64,000 nucleotides of DNA from Streptomyces sp. SAI-135 (GCF_029893805.1 NZ_JARXYP010000002.1:5518001-5582000); one strand, 5' to 3'; positions 34,093 to 43,171 are shown, numbered from the stretch's first letter. Notes: generated by a model not told the origin, from the sequence alone. Numbers and translations: made by a program.

Positions 34093-34150
34093 CTGCGCCC
34101 CTGGCCCCCGCGACCACTAACAAGCCGGGCGCCCGGGGCGCAGTCTCTTT
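34093..34150 (+). terminator. Terminator-like hairpin between groES and groEL1
   Basis: CTGCGCCCC (34093-34101) pairs perfectly with GGGGCGCAG (34135-34143), followed by the T-rich TCTCTTTT. It should end part of the transcripts after groES, so that GroES mRNA outnumbers the full operon mRNA. Confidence 0.7.
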
Positions 34151-34182
34151 TCACCTAGATTTCCGAGAGGGCTCACGCTCCC

Positions 34183-35808
34183 ATGGCGAAGATCCTGAAG
34201 TTCGACGAGGACGCCCGTCGCGCCCTCGAGCGCGGCGTCAACAAGCTTGCCGACACGGTCAAGGTGACGATCGGCCCCAAGGGCCGCAACGTCGTCATCG
34301 ACAAGAAGTTCGGCGCTCCCACCATCACCAACGACGGCGTCACCATCGCCCGCGAGGTCGAGGTCGAGGACCCGTACGAGAACCTCGGCGCCCAGCTGGT
34401 GAAGGAGGTGGCGACCAAGACCAACGACATCGCGGGTGACGGCACCACCACCGCCACCGTGCTCGCCCAGGCGCTGGTGCGCGAGGGCCTGAAGAACGTC
34501 GCCGCGGGTGCCTCCCCGGCCGCCCTGAAGAAGGGCATCGACGCCGCCGTCGCGGCCGTGTCCGAGGACCTCCTCGCGACCGCCCGCCCGATCGACGAGA
34601 AGTCCGACATCGCCGCCGTCGCCGCGCTGTCCGCCCAGGACCAGCAGGTCGGCGAGCTCATCGCCGAGGCGATGGACAAGGTCGGCAAGGACGGTGTCAT
34701 CACCGTCGAGGAGTCCAACACCTTCGGCCTGGAGCTGGACTTCACCGAGGGCATGGCCTTCGACAAGGGCTACCTGTCGCCGTACATGGTCTCCGACCAG
34801 GAGCGTATGGAGGCCGTCCTCGACGACCCGTACATCCTGATCAACCAGGGCAAGATCTCCTCGATCCAGGACCTGCTGCCGCTGCTCGAGAAGGTCATCC
34901 AGGCGGGTGCCTCCAAGCCGCTGCTGATCATCGCCGAGGACGTCGAGGGCGAGGCCCTGTCGACCCTGGTCGTCAACAAGATCCGCGGCACCTTCAACGC
35001 GGTCGCCGTCAAGGCCCCCGGCTTCGGCGACCGTCGCAAGGCGATGCTCCAGGACATGGCGACCCTGACCGGCGCCGAGGTCATCTCCGAGGAGGTCGGC
35101 CTCAAGCTCGACCAGGTCGGCCTGGACGTGCTGGGCTCCGCCCGCCGTGTCACGGTCACCAAGGACGACACCACGATCGTCGACGGCGCCGGTGACTCCG
35201 CCGCCGTCCAGGGCCGGGTCGCCCAGATCAAGGCCGAGATCGAGAACACCGACTCCGACTGGGACCGCGAGAAGCTCCAGGAGCGCCTCGCGAAGCTGGC
35301 CGGCGGCGTGTGCGTGATCAAGGTCGGCGCCGCCACCGAGGTGGAGCTGAAGGAGAAGAAGCACCGTCTGGAGGACGCCATCTCCGCGACCCGCGCCGCG
35401 GTCGAGGAGGGCATCGTCTCCGGTGGTGGCTCCGCTCTGGTCCACGCCGCCAAGGTGCTCGAGGGCGGCCTCGGCAAGACCGGCGACGAGGCCACCGGTG
35501 TGGCCGTCGTCCGCAAGGCCGTCGTCGAGCCGCTGCGCTGGATCGCCGAGAACGCCGGCCTGGAGGGCTACGTCATCACCTCCAAGGTCGCCGAGCTCGA
35601 CAAGGGCCAGGGCTTCAACGCCGCGACCGGCGAGTACGGCGACCTGGTCAAGGCCGGCGTCATCGACCCGGTCAAGGTCACCCGCTCCGCCCTGGAGAAC
35701 GCCGCCTCCATCGCCTCCCTCCTCCTGACGACCGAGACCCTGGTCGTCGAGAAGAAGGAAGAGGAGGAGCCGGCCGCCGGTGGTCACAGCCACGGCCACG
35801 CCCACTGA
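34183..35808 (+). CDS. groEL1: Chaperonin GroEL1
   Basis: 541 residues, ATG start behind GAGAGGG. ATP-driven folding chamber. It starts MAKILKFDEDARRALERGVN and has the AGDGTTTATV ATP-loop. Unlike the usual GGM-rich tail, the C-terminus is acidic then histidine-rich (GGHSHGHAH), the mark of the actinobacterial GroEL1 linked to groES. Confidence 0.97.
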   Translation: MAKILKFDEDARRALERGVNKLADTVKVTIGPKGRNVVIDKKFGAPTITNDGVTIAREVEVEDPYENLGAQLVKEVATKTNDIAGDGTTTATVLAQALVREGLKNVAAGASPAALKKGIDAAVAAVSEDLLATARPIDEKSDIAAVAALSAQDQQVGELIAEAMDKVGKDGVITVEESNTFGLELDFTEGMAFDKGYLSPYMVSDQERMEAVLDDPYILINQGKISSIQDLLPLLEKVIQAGASKPLLIIAEDVEGEALSTLVVNKIRGTFNAVAVKAPGFGDRRKAMLQDMATLTGAEVISEEVGLKLDQVGLDVLGSARRVTVTKDDTTIVDGAGDSAAVQGRVAQIKAEIENTDSDWDREKLQERLAKLAGGVCVIKVGAATEVELKEKKHRLEDAISATRAAVEEGIVSGGGSALVHAAKVLEGGLGKTGDEATGVAVVRKAVVEPLRWIAENAGLEGYVITSKVAELDKGQGFNAATGEYGDLVKAGVIDPVKVTRSALENAASIASLLLTTETLVVEKKEEEEPAAGGHSHGHAH

Positions 35809-35826
35809 GCCCACAGCTCATGAAGG

Positions 35827-35868
35827 AGCCCCCGCTCCCTCTCCCCACGGAGAGAGGGCGGGGGCTTT
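35827..35868. terminator. Terminator of groES-groEL1
   Basis: AGCCCCCGC (35827-35835) pairs with GCGGGGGCT (35858-35866), extended by an inner CCTCTC/GAGAGG stem, then TTTCC. It also faces the convergent SnoaL gene. Confidence 0.85.
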
Positions 35869-35899
35869 CCCCTTCGCGGGCCTCGCGGGGCCACACCGG

Positions 35900-36589
35900 T
35901 CACTGACCCAGCACCCCCAGCTGTTCCATCAGCCCCGCCCGGTCGTACTGCCACCACCCCTCGCAGATCCGCCCGTCCCGGAACCGGTGCCAGGTGGTCC
36001 CGGTCATGGTGACGTTCTGCTCGGTCGCCGGGATGCCCAGGAACTCGCCGGTGTGCTTGCCGGCCCAGGTCCAGCGGGTGCACACCCGGTCGTCCTGGGC
36101 AATCTGGTCGTCCACCCGGAAGGTGAAGGTGAAGGCCTTCCGCCACCCCTCGTACTCCTCGCGCGCAGCGGCCAGCCGCAGGTCCCCGGGATTGGCGGGA
36201 TCGTGGTCGACGTAGTCGTCGGTGAACCGCTCGAACAGCTCCGCCGTGCCGTCCCGTCCGGCCCGCTCGAAGAACTCCCGCGCGACCCCCGGGTTCAGCT
36301 GCTCGTCCCGCACCACGTCCAGGTCCGTGAAGGTCGGCATCTCGTCACACAGCGCCACCATCCCCTGGAAGATCCGCTCGGTCTCCGGCAGCCCCGAGTT
36401 CCGCATCGCCTCCTCGTACGACGGGAACTCCACGATCTCGACGAAGTGCGACGCGTCGGACCGGTCCTTGCCGACGACCGCGTGCGTCGCGGTCCGCTTC
36501 CCCTTGGTCTGCTCGACCCATGTGTCCATCAGCCGGTCCATCTCGTCGAAACGGCTGGTCCTGCAGTCGATGAGCTGTACGAAGGTCAT
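35900..36589 (-). CDS. SnoaL-like (NTF2-fold) ester-cyclase-type protein
   Basis: 229 residues from the ATG at 36589 behind GGAGG. Residues 1-95 look like a dimeric alpha/beta-barrel domain (FVQLIDCRTSRFDEMD ... HFVEIVEFPSYEEAM). The C-terminal ~125 residues match the SnoaL polyketide-cyclase-like fold (FTDDYVDHDPANP, DRVCTRWTWAGKHTGEFLGIP, CEGWWQYD). Substrate unknown; no polyketide cluster is near. Co-directional with SDR and MOSC genes. Confidence 0.8.
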   Translation of the reverse strand: MTFVQLIDCRTSRFDEMDRLMDTWVEQTKGKRTATHAVVGKDRSDASHFVEIVEFPSYEEAMRNSGLPETERIFQGMVALCDEMPTFTDLDVVRDEQLNPGVAREFFERAGRDGTAELFERFTDDYVDHDPANPGDLRLAAAREEYEGWRKAFTFTFRVDDQIAQDDRVCTRWTWAGKHTGEFLGIPATEQNVTMTGTTWHRFRDGRICEGWWQYDRAGLMEQLGVLGQ

Positions 36590-36654
36590 CTCGACATCGC
36601 CTCCGGCCCCCCTGGGTCCGGTTCGAACAGCACCATTGTCCGCCTTTTCGGGCC

Positions 36655-37428
36655 CTACTGCGGCCCGTACTTCCGCCCCGTCCTCGACGTGATCCCGCCC
36701 AGCAGCCCCCGCGGCGCCACCTTCACGAGCCCCATGAGCACCTTGTACCGCGGGTCCGGGATCGACAGGGTCTTGCCGTGGGACAGGTCGGTGAGGGCCG
36801 CGGCGACCAGTTTGTCCGCGTCGAGCCACATCCAGCCGGGGATGTTGTCCGTGCCCATCCCGGCCCGCTGGTGGAACTCGGTCCGCACGAACCCCGGGCA
36901 CAGGGCCATCAGCCGGACCCCGCTGCCCGCCAGATCCCGCGCCGCGCCCTGCGTGAACTGCACGACCCACGCCTTCGAGGCGCCGTACGTACCGCGTGGC
37001 ACGAACGCGGCCACCGACGCGACGTTCACGACACCGCCGCGCCCGCGCTCCCGCATCGCCTCCGTCGCCGCCGACGTCAGCCGCAGCACGGCCTCGCAGT
37101 GCACCTTGAGCATCTTGAGCTCGTCGGCCATGGAGACGTCGAGGTAGCGGCCCTTGTTGCCGAAGCCGGCGTTGTTGACGAGGAGGTCGACAGGAGACCT
37201 GCGGTCGGCGAGCCGGGCGGCGACCGCCTCGATGCCGGGGTCCGTGGCGAGGTCGGCGGTGAGGACCTCGGCCTCGATGCCGTGCCGGTCGTGGAGCTCG
37301 GTCGCCTGGTCCTGGAGCCGCTTGGTGTCGCGGGCCACCAGCACCAGGTTGTGCCCGTCAGCCGCCAGCCGTCGTGCGAACGCGGCACCGATGCCCGCGG
37401 TCGATCCCGTAATCAATGCCGTTGTCAT
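36655..37428 (-). CDS. Short-chain dehydrogenase/reductase
   Basis: 257 residues, Rossmann fold. TGSTAGIGAAFA (TGxxxGIG), NNAGFG, the catalytic Ser region NVASVAAFVP and the YGASKAW YxxxK motif are present. Classical SDR; NADP likely from the Arg after the Gly motif (VARDTKRL). Substrate unknown. 50 bases after the MOSC gene, so possibly one transcript. Confidence 0.92.
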   Translation of the reverse strand: MTTALITGSTAGIGAAFARRLAADGHNLVLVARDTKRLQDQATELHDRHGIEAEVLTADLATDPGIEAVAARLADRRSPVDLLVNNAGFGNKGRYLDVSMADELKMLKVHCEAVLRLTSAATEAMRERGRGGVVNVASVAAFVPRGTYGASKAWVVQFTQGAARDLAGSGVRLMALCPGFVRTEFHQRAGMGTDNIPGWMWLDADKLVAAALTDLSHGKTLSIPDPRYKVLMGLVKVAPRGLLGGITSRTGRKYGPQ

Positions 37429-37478
37429 GGCGCAAGGTTAATGACCAGGACCGACAGCGTCCGCCGGCCGGGACCCCG

Positions 37479-38147
37479 TCAGGCGCCGTGCTTGTCCACA
37501 TACTCCAGCGCCCACTTCCGCAGCTCCGGATGGAGCGCCTCACCGGCCGCCAACAGCCTTGGCTGGAGCGGCCGTTCGGTGGTCATCGCCCGGAACGCCA
37601 GGGCCACCGTCACGTCGTGGTCGGGCCGGTGCACGATCTCGACCGGGTCCCCGGTACGGATCTCACCGGGCTGTATCACCCGCAGATACGCCCCCGGCGC
37701 GCCCTTCTGCGTGAACCGCTTCACCCAGCGCCGCTCACCCATGTGGCCCTGGAAGGTGCCGCACGGGATCCGCGCGCAGGTGACCTCGAGGACCACCTCG
37801 GGCCCGATCCGCCAGCGTTCGCCGATCAGCGCGCCGGAGACGTCGATGCCCTGGGTGGTGAGGTTCTCGCCGAACGCGCCGTTGGCCAGCGTGCGGCCCA
37901 GCTCGGCCTCCCACTCGTCCAGGTCCTCGCGCGCCATGGCGTACACGGCCTGGTCGTCGCCGCCGTGGTGCTCCCTCTTGCACACCGCGTCCCCGGCGAG
38001 CGCGCTGCCGCCGATGCCCTTGGGGCCGGGCGCGGCCACCCTCACCGGTCCCTCGACCGGCCGCTTGTCGATACCGGTGACGCCCTCCGGGTTGTCCGTG
38101 TACGTGACGGCCTTCGCGCGGCCCAGATTCACCGACAGAAGCTTCAT
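37479..38147 (-). CDS. MOSC domain protein
   Basis: 222 residues. The MOSC core has TQGIDVSGALIGERWRIG and the conserved Cys in CARIPCGTFQGHMG. MOSC proteins bind sulfur on this Cys and act with the molybdenum cofactor or in detoxification of N-hydroxylated compounds. A single-domain protein similar to YiiM. No Moco genes adjoin. Confidence 0.9.
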   Translation of the reverse strand: MKLLSVNLGRAKAVTYTDNPEGVTGIDKRPVEGPVRVAAPGPKGIGGSALAGDAVCKREHHGGDDQAVYAMAREDLDEWEAELGRTLANGAFGENLTTQGIDVSGALIGERWRIGPEVVLEVTCARIPCGTFQGHMGERRWVKRFTQKGAPGAYLRVIQPGEIRTGDPVEIVHRPDHDVTVALAFRAMTTERPLQPRLLAAGEALHPELRKWALEYVDKHGA

Positions 38148-38227
38148 GGCGGCACGGTAGGGGAGGGCCGCCCAAAGGTGCCACGCATTATTCGGGGCCG
38201 CATCAAAGCGCGGCTTATCCTTGCGAG

Positions 38228-39124
38228 GTGATCGAAGCCCGACATCTCCGAGTCCTGCGTGCCGTCGCCACCACCGGCTCCTTCTCCGCCGCGGGGCGCG
38301 AACTGGGCTGCACCCAGCCCGCCGTCAGCCAGCAGATGAAGGCTCTGGAGGCGTCCGTGGGCACGCCGCTGCTCGTCCGCACCGGACGCGAGATGCGGCT
38401 GACCCAGGCGGGCCAGGCCCTGGTGCGGCACGCCTCCGGCATCCTGGCGGGCCTCACGGCCGCCGAGGAGGAGGTCGCCGCCATCGCCGGGCTGCGGGCC
38501 GGGCGGGTCCGGCTCGTCTCCTTCCCCAGCGGCAGCTCCACCCTCGTCCCCACCGCCCTCGCCGCCCTGCGCGCCGCCCACCCCGGCACCCGGGTCTTCC
38601 TGGAGGAGGCCGAGCCCCCGCAGTCCGTCACCCTGCTGAGGGAGGGCGACTGCGACATCGCGCTCGCCTTCCGGTACGAGGGGGCCGCGGGCGGCGACGA
38701 GTGGGACGACCTCGTCGTGCGCCCCCTGCTGACCGACCGGCTCGTCGCCCTCGTACCGGAGCGGCACCGGCTCGCGCGCGCGGGGTCCGTGGCCATCGGG
38801 GAGCTCGCCGAGGAGTCGTGGATCGCCGGATGCCCGCGCTGCCGCGGCCAGTTGGTCGAGGTGTGCGAGAGCGCCGGCTTCACGCCCCGCATCGACTTCG
38901 CGACCGACGACTACCCGGCGGTGGTCGGCCTGGTGGGCGCCGGCCTCGGCGTCGCCGTCCTGCCCCAGCTCGCCGTCGAGTCCGTACGGCCCCGGGGCGC
39001 GCGCACGGTGACGCTGGAGCCGGCGGTCCGCCGGGAGATCGTCGCGCTCACCCTCCCCGACCTGGCACAGGTGCCCGCGGTGGCGGCGACCCTGGAGCAA
39101 CTGGCGCGCGCGGCCGAGCGCTAG
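38228..39124 (+). CDS. LysR-family transcriptional regulator
   Basis: 298 residues, GTG start. The N-terminal helix-turn-helix is clear (RHLRVLRAVATTGSFSAAG, GCTQPAVSQQMKALEASVG). The effector domain follows (RVRLVSFPSGSS, LVPERHRLA). Divergent from the MOSC gene, so MOSC is a candidate target. Ends in a shared palindromic terminator with whiD. Confidence 0.92.
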   Translation: MIEARHLRVLRAVATTGSFSAAGRELGCTQPAVSQQMKALEASVGTPLLVRTGREMRLTQAGQALVRHASGILAGLTAAEEEVAAIAGLRAGRVRLVSFPSGSSTLVPTALAALRAAHPGTRVFLEEAEPPQSVTLLREGDCDIALAFRYEGAAGGDEWDDLVVRPLLTDRLVALVPERHRLARAGSVAIGELAEESWIAGCPRCRGQLVEVCESAGFTPRIDFATDDYPAVVGLVGAGLGVAVLPQLAVESVRPRGARTVTLEPAVRREIVALTLPDLAQVPAVAATLEQLARAAER

Positions 39125-39140
39125 GCCACGCCGGACACGG

Positions 39141-39168
39141 GGAAGGGCACGCGCGCGCGTGCCCTTCC
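39141..39168. terminator. Bidirectional terminator between lysR and whiD
   Basis: A 28-base perfect palindrome: 14-base arms GGAAGGGCACGCGC and its complement, with no loop on paper (in RNA about 4 bases open). It lies between two convergent stops. Confidence 0.85.
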
Positions 39169-39183
39169 AGGAGAAACGTTCCT

Positions 39184-39510
39184 TCAATTGTTCGATGCGC
39201 CGCTCCCGACGGATGACGCCGACACCAGCCGGTGTCGCGCCCGCCCCATGAGCTCCTCGCGCTCGTCCTCGGTCAGCCCGCCCCACACGCCGTACGGCTC
39301 TCTCACCGCGAGCGCGTGCGCCGCACACTGTGCGCGCACCGGGCATCTCATGCAGACCTCCTTGGCCGAGTTCTCGCGAGCACTCCGGGCCGCACCGCGC
39401 TCGCCCTCCGGATGGAAGAAGAGCGAGCTGTCCACTCCGCGACAGGCGGCCAGAAGCTGCCAGTCCCACAGGTCCGCGTTCGGTCCGGGAAGGCGGGAGA
39501 AATCTGCCAT
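39184..39510 (-). CDS. whiD: WhiB-like iron-sulfur regulator WhiD
   Basis: 108 residues. WhiD is needed for spore maturation in Streptomyces. Four cysteines (23, 53, 56, 62; C-x29-C-x2-C-x5-C) bind the [4Fe-4S] cluster; GVWGG is the turn typical of Wbl proteins; a basic C-terminus follows. It starts MADFSRLPGPNADLW behind AAGGGG. Divergent from bldM, as in S. coelicolor, which supports the symbol. The C-terminal 15 residues are Ser/Gly/Asn-rich and poorly conserved. Confidence 0.93.
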   Translation of the reverse strand: MADFSRLPGPNADLWDWQLLAACRGVDSSLFFHPEGERGAARSARENSAKEVCMRCPVRAQCAAHALAVREPYGVWGGLTEDEREELMGRARHRLVSASSVGSGASNN

Positions 39511-39891
39511 TACGTGACCCCTTGTAGCGGTTCCGGGCGGATACGGTGTCCACGACCGTACATCTACGATCTAAGGAGATGAAAATATGACTCATTGCGA
39601 ATCTAGCCTCAGACACCAGGAAATGGGAAGAAAAGGGTCTGAATGGGGCATGGGTTGTGATGAAACGTTGTGGGTCCGCCGTGCATGTCTGCACCGTGTC
39701 CGCGCCCTCACGTAGAGTGCCGAAGACAGTGTGCAGCCCCGTAACTCTTTCGGGTGACCGTCGTTGAGAGTGCGGAGGCGGTTGAAACAACAAGTGCTCG
39801 GGCAGGCGTCCGAGACGGTCGACCGCACAGGTGACGATTTCGTACCAGCCTGGAGGCTCAAGGTGACGTGCATCAGCTGCGGAGGGCGGCC
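39511..39891. promoter_or_regulatory. Divergent whiD/bldM control region
   Basis: The 381 bases hold no gene. AT-rich patches (39570-39600) probably contain whiD promoters on the reverse strand. The sigma-BldN site for bldM is listed separately. A GGAGGG site lies just before the bldM ATG. Confidence 0.6.
39740..39767 (+). promoter_or_regulatory. Sigma-BldN-dependent bldM promoter
   Basis: CGTAAC (39740-39745), 16 bases, CGTTGA (39762-39767): an exact match to the sigma-BldN consensus known from the bldM p1 promoter. It lies 125 bases before the bldM start. Confidence 0.88.
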
Positions 39892-40503
39892 ATGACATCC
39901 GTCCTCGTCTGCGACGACTCCCCGCTTGCCCGAGAGGCGCTCCGCCGCGCGGTCGCGACCGTGCCCGGTGTCGAGCGCGTGACGACCGCGGCCAACGGCG
40001 AGGAAGTCCTCCGCCGCTGGGGCGCGGACCGTTCGGACCTGATTCTGATGGACGTACGCATGCCCGGTCTGGGCGGCGTCGAGACCGTGCGGCGGCTGCT
40101 GTCCGCGGACCCCGGGGCCCGGATCATCATGCTCACGGTCGCCGAGGACCTCGACGGGGTCGCCCTCGCGGTCGCCGCCGGTGCGCGCGGCTACCTCCAC
40201 AAGGACGCCTCACGCGCGGAGTTGCGGGCCACGGTGACCCAGGCGCTCGCCGACCCGACCTGGCGGCTCGCCCCGCGCCGGCTGCGGTCCGCGGAGATGG
40301 GCGCGGCGCCCACGCTCACCGCGCGTGAGATCCAGGTGCTCGAAGGCATGAGCCACGGCCGGTCCAACGCCGAGATCGGGCGCGAGCTCTTCCTGTCCGA
40401 GGACACCGTCAAGACGCACGCGCGCCGGCTGTTCAAGAAGCTGGGTGCCTCGGACCGCGCGCACGCGGTCGCGCTCGGCTTCCGCTGGGGCCTGGTGCGC
40501 TGA
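39892..40503 (+). CDS. bldM: Atypical NarL/FixJ-type response regulator BldM
   Basis: 203 residues. BldM controls aerial growth and, as a heterodimer with WhiI, late sporulation genes. The receiver domain begins MTSVLVCDDSPLAREALRR with Asp54 at the phospho-site position; the LuxR-type HTH is at ~140-203 (LTAREIQVLEGMSHG, EDTVKTHARRLFKKLG). The ATG at 39892 gives the family length; an ATG 8 codons upstream is not used by homologues. Confidence 0.96.
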   Translation: MTSVLVCDDSPLAREALRRAVATVPGVERVTTAANGEEVLRRWGADRSDLILMDVRMPGLGGVETVRRLLSADPGARIIMLTVAEDLDGVALAVAAGARGYLHKDASRAELRATVTQALADPTWRLAPRRLRSAEMGAAPTLTAREIQVLEGMSHGRSNAEIGRELFLSEDTVKTHARRLFKKLGASDRAHAVALGFRWGLVR

Positions 40504-40544
40504 GCATTCCCTCGCGTGAGGTCGTGGCAAGGCTGCGGTCGGTC

Positions 40545-40580
40545 GTGGCTGGTCGCGCGGGTCTCCGCGCCCCTGACGGG
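40545..40580. repeat. Streptomyces-type interspersed intergenic element (copy 2)
   Basis: GTGGCTGGTCGCGC followed by CCGCGCCCCTGACGG, related to the element at 3036-3121 though shorter. It lies 40 bases after bldM and may end its transcript. Confidence 0.45.
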
Positions 40581-40697
40581 GCGCGGCCGGGCGGCCCCTT
40601 CGACGCCCCGCTGCTTGTTTCGCGGCGGATGCCGCATCCTTGAGTTGTGGAGTCTCTCGGGGACGAGTCGGTCGAGCGGAAGGGGAGGGCGCAGGGT

Positions 40698-41375
40698 ATG
40701 GGTTCCGGCGCACCTGCTCATAACGCTTCGGTGCACAACAACCAGCGCGATGCCACGGATCCAACGACGCCAGGGCACCATGGACCGATGCGTGACGACG
40801 AGGCGGCTCATCCCCATGGGGCGATCGGTGCGCTCGTCCACAGTGCCGTGGAAGGGGACGAGCAGGCCACGCACGACCTGCTCGCCCATGTCCACCCACT
40901 GGCCCTGCGCTACTGCCGCACCCGGCTGTCCCGTCTTCCGGGTGACGCCCGGCACTTCGTTGAGGACCTCGCGCAGGAGGTCTGCGTAGCCGTCCTCCTC
41001 GCCCTGCCGCGCTACCGGGACACCGGCCGCCCCTTCGAGGCGTTCGTCTTCGCCATCGCCGCCCACAAGGTCGCCGACCTGCAGCGCGCGGCCATGCGGC
41101 ACCCCGGTTCGACGGCGGTCCCCTCCGACGAGATGCCCGAGCGGCCCGACGACTCGCTCGGCCCCGAGGAGCGGGCGCTGCTCAGCAGTGATGCCGAGTG
41201 GGCCAAGAAACTGCTGGCCAACCTCCCCGAGAACCAGCGCGAGCTGCTGCTGCTGCGGATCGCCGTGGGGTTGACGGCGGAGGAGACGGGTCAGATGTTG
41301 GGAATGTCACCCGGCGCGGTCCGTGTGGCGCAGCACCGGGCGCTGAGCAGACTGCGGGCGCTGGCCGAGCAGTAG
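40698..41375 (+). CDS. shbA: ECF sigma factor ShbA
   Basis: 225 residues from the ATG at 40698 behind GGGAGG; starts at GTG 40647 or ATG 40788 are alternatives, and the first ~45 residues are low-complexity. Region 2 is HFVEDLAQEVCVAVLLALPRY and AFVFAIAAHKVADLQR; region 4 is LPENQRELLLLRIAVGLTAEETGQML. By position (bldM-shbA-guaB) and sequence it is the highly conserved sigma factor known to drive transcription of hrdB. No anti-sigma gene adjoins. Confidence 0.88.
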   Translation: MGSGAPAHNASVHNNQRDATDPTTPGHHGPMRDDEAAHPHGAIGALVHSAVEGDEQATHDLLAHVHPLALRYCRTRLSRLPGDARHFVEDLAQEVCVAVLLALPRYRDTGRPFEAFVFAIAAHKVADLQRAAMRHPGSTAVPSDEMPERPDDSLGPEERALLSSDAEWAKKLLANLPENQRELLLLRIAVGLTAEETGQMLGMSPGAVRVAQHRALSRLRALAEQ

Positions 41376-41481
41376 GGCGCGCAGGCGGGGCCCACTGGAC
41401 AGGGCGCGCTCCTGAACGGGCGGCGCGCCGCTTCCGTACGAACATACGAAGCCCGGAGCGGGTCCGGACCGTGGAATCGGT

Positions 41482-41507
41482 GGAATTTGCCACCCTTGCT
41501 TCCCGTT
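41482..41507 (+). promoter_or_regulatory. Candidate sigma-R-type promoter of guaB
   Basis: GGAAT (41482-41486), exactly 18 bases, GTT (41505-41507): the thiol-oxidative-stress sigma-R pattern. It lies 44 bases before the guaB ATG. Confidence 0.45.
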
Positions 41508-41550
41508 AGCATGGACATCCGCACCGATCAAGGCCATTGGGGAAGGTGTC

Positions 41551-43053
41551 ATGACTGCAAACGTCGACGGAGTGCCTGACAAATTCGCGACGCTCGGGCT
41601 GACCTACGACGACGTGCTGCTGCTGCCGGGAGCGTCCGAGGTGCTCCCCAACGCGGTCGACACCTCGTCCCGCATCTCCCGCAATGTCCGGGTCAACATC
41701 CCGCTGCTCTCGGCCGCCATGGACAAGGTGACCGAGTCCCGCATGGCCATCGCGATGGCCCGCCTCGGCGGCGTCGGCGTGCTGCACCGCAACCTCTCCG
41801 TCGAGGACCAGGTCAACCAGGTCGACCTGGTGAAGCGGTCCGAGTCCGGCATGGTCACCGACCCCATCACCGTGCACCCCGAGGCGACCCTCGCCGAGGC
41901 CGACGCGCTGTGCGCCAAGTTCCGCATCAGCGGCGTTCCGGTCACCGACCCGGCCGGCAAGCTCCTCGGCATCGTCACCAACCGTGACATGGCCTTCGAG
42001 TCGGACCGCAGCCGCCAGGTGCGCGAGGTCATGACGCCGATGCCGCTGGTCACCGGCCAGGTCGGCATCTCCGGCACCGACGCCATGGAGCTGCTGCGCC
42101 GCCACAAGATCGAGAAGCTCCCCCTGGTCGACGAGGCGGGTGTCCTCAAGGGCCTCATCACCGTCAAGGACTTCGTCAAGGCGGAGAAGTACCCCAACGC
42201 CGCCAAGGACGCCGAGGGCCGCCTCCTCGTCGGTGCCGCCGTCGGCGCCAGCCCCGAGGCCCTGGAGCGGGCCCAGGCGCTCGCCGAGGCCGGGGTGGAC
42301 TTCCTCGTCGTCGACACCTCGCACGGCCACAACAGCAACGCGCTGAGCTGGATGTCGAAGATCAAGTCGAGCGTCGGCGTCGACGTGATCGGCGGCAACG
42401 TCGCCACGCGTGACGGCGCCCAGGCCCTCATCGACGCCGGTGTCGACGGCATCAAGGTCGGCGTCGGACCGGGCTCCATCTGTACGACCCGTGTCGTCGC
42501 CGGCATCGGCGTCCCGCAGGTCACCGCGATCTACGAGGCCTCCCTCGCCGCCCGCCCGGCCGGCATCCCGCTGATCGGCGACGGCGGCCTGCAGTACTCC
42601 GGCGACATCGGCAAGGCGCTCGCCGCCGGCGCCGACACCGTGATGCTGGGCTCGCTCCTGGCGGGTTGCGAGGAGTCGCCCGGCGAGCTCCAGTTCATCA
42701 ACGGCAAGCAGTTCAAGTCGTACCGCGGCATGGGCTCGCTCGGTGCCATGCAGTCGCGCGGCCAGGCGAAGTCGTACTCGAAGGACCGCTACTTCCAGGC
42801 CGAGGTCGGCTCCGACGACAAGCTCGTGCCCGAGGGCATCGAGGGCCAGGTGCCCTACCGCGGCCCGCTCTCCAGCGTCCTGCACCAGCTCGTCGGCGGC
42901 CTGCGCCAGACCATGGGCTACGTGGGCGCGGCCACCATCGACGAGATGGAGTCCAAGGGCCGTTTCGTGCGGATCACCTCGGCGGGTCTGAAGGAGTCGC
43001 ACCCGCACGACATCCAGATGACGGTCGAGGCGCCGAACTACAGCCGTAAGTGA
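41551..43053 (+). CDS. guaB: IMP dehydrogenase
   Basis: 500 residues. It oxidises IMP to XMP, the first step to GMP. The TIM barrel is interrupted by two CBS domains (about 100-220). The catalytic loop is GPGSICTTR with Cys311, and the flap region is KSYRGMGSLGAM. Start ATG; homologues begin near the same site. guaB3 follows in the same direction. Confidence 0.97.
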   Translation: MTANVDGVPDKFATLGLTYDDVLLLPGASEVLPNAVDTSSRISRNVRVNIPLLSAAMDKVTESRMAIAMARLGGVGVLHRNLSVEDQVNQVDLVKRSESGMVTDPITVHPEATLAEADALCAKFRISGVPVTDPAGKLLGIVTNRDMAFESDRSRQVREVMTPMPLVTGQVGISGTDAMELLRRHKIEKLPLVDEAGVLKGLITVKDFVKAEKYPNAAKDAEGRLLVGAAVGASPEALERAQALAEAGVDFLVVDTSHGHNSNALSWMSKIKSSVGVDVIGGNVATRDGAQALIDAGVDGIKVGVGPGSICTTRVVAGIGVPQVTAIYEASLAARPAGIPLIGDGGLQYSGDIGKALAAGADTVMLGSLLAGCEESPGELQFINGKQFKSYRGMGSLGAMQSRGQAKSYSKDRYFQAEVGSDDKLVPEGIEGQVPYRGPLSSVLHQLVGGLRQTMGYVGAATIDEMESKGRFVRITSAGLKESHPHDIQMTVEAPNYSRK

Positions 43054-43080
43054 GCCTTTGCTGAAAGCCACGCGCGCGTG

Positions 43081-43113
43081 AGGGCGGCTCCGGGAGCATC
43101 CGGGGCCGCCCTT
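43081..43113 (+). terminator. Hairpin after guaB
   Basis: AGGGCGGC (43081-43088) pairs with GCCGCCCT (43105-43112), extended by inner CCGG/CCGG pairs, then TT. It should lower read-through into guaB3. Confidence 0.7.
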
Positions 43114-43171
43114 GTCGTACCCGTCGGGGATACTGGAAGGCGCTGCAACGCATCAGGGAAAGGCCACACAC

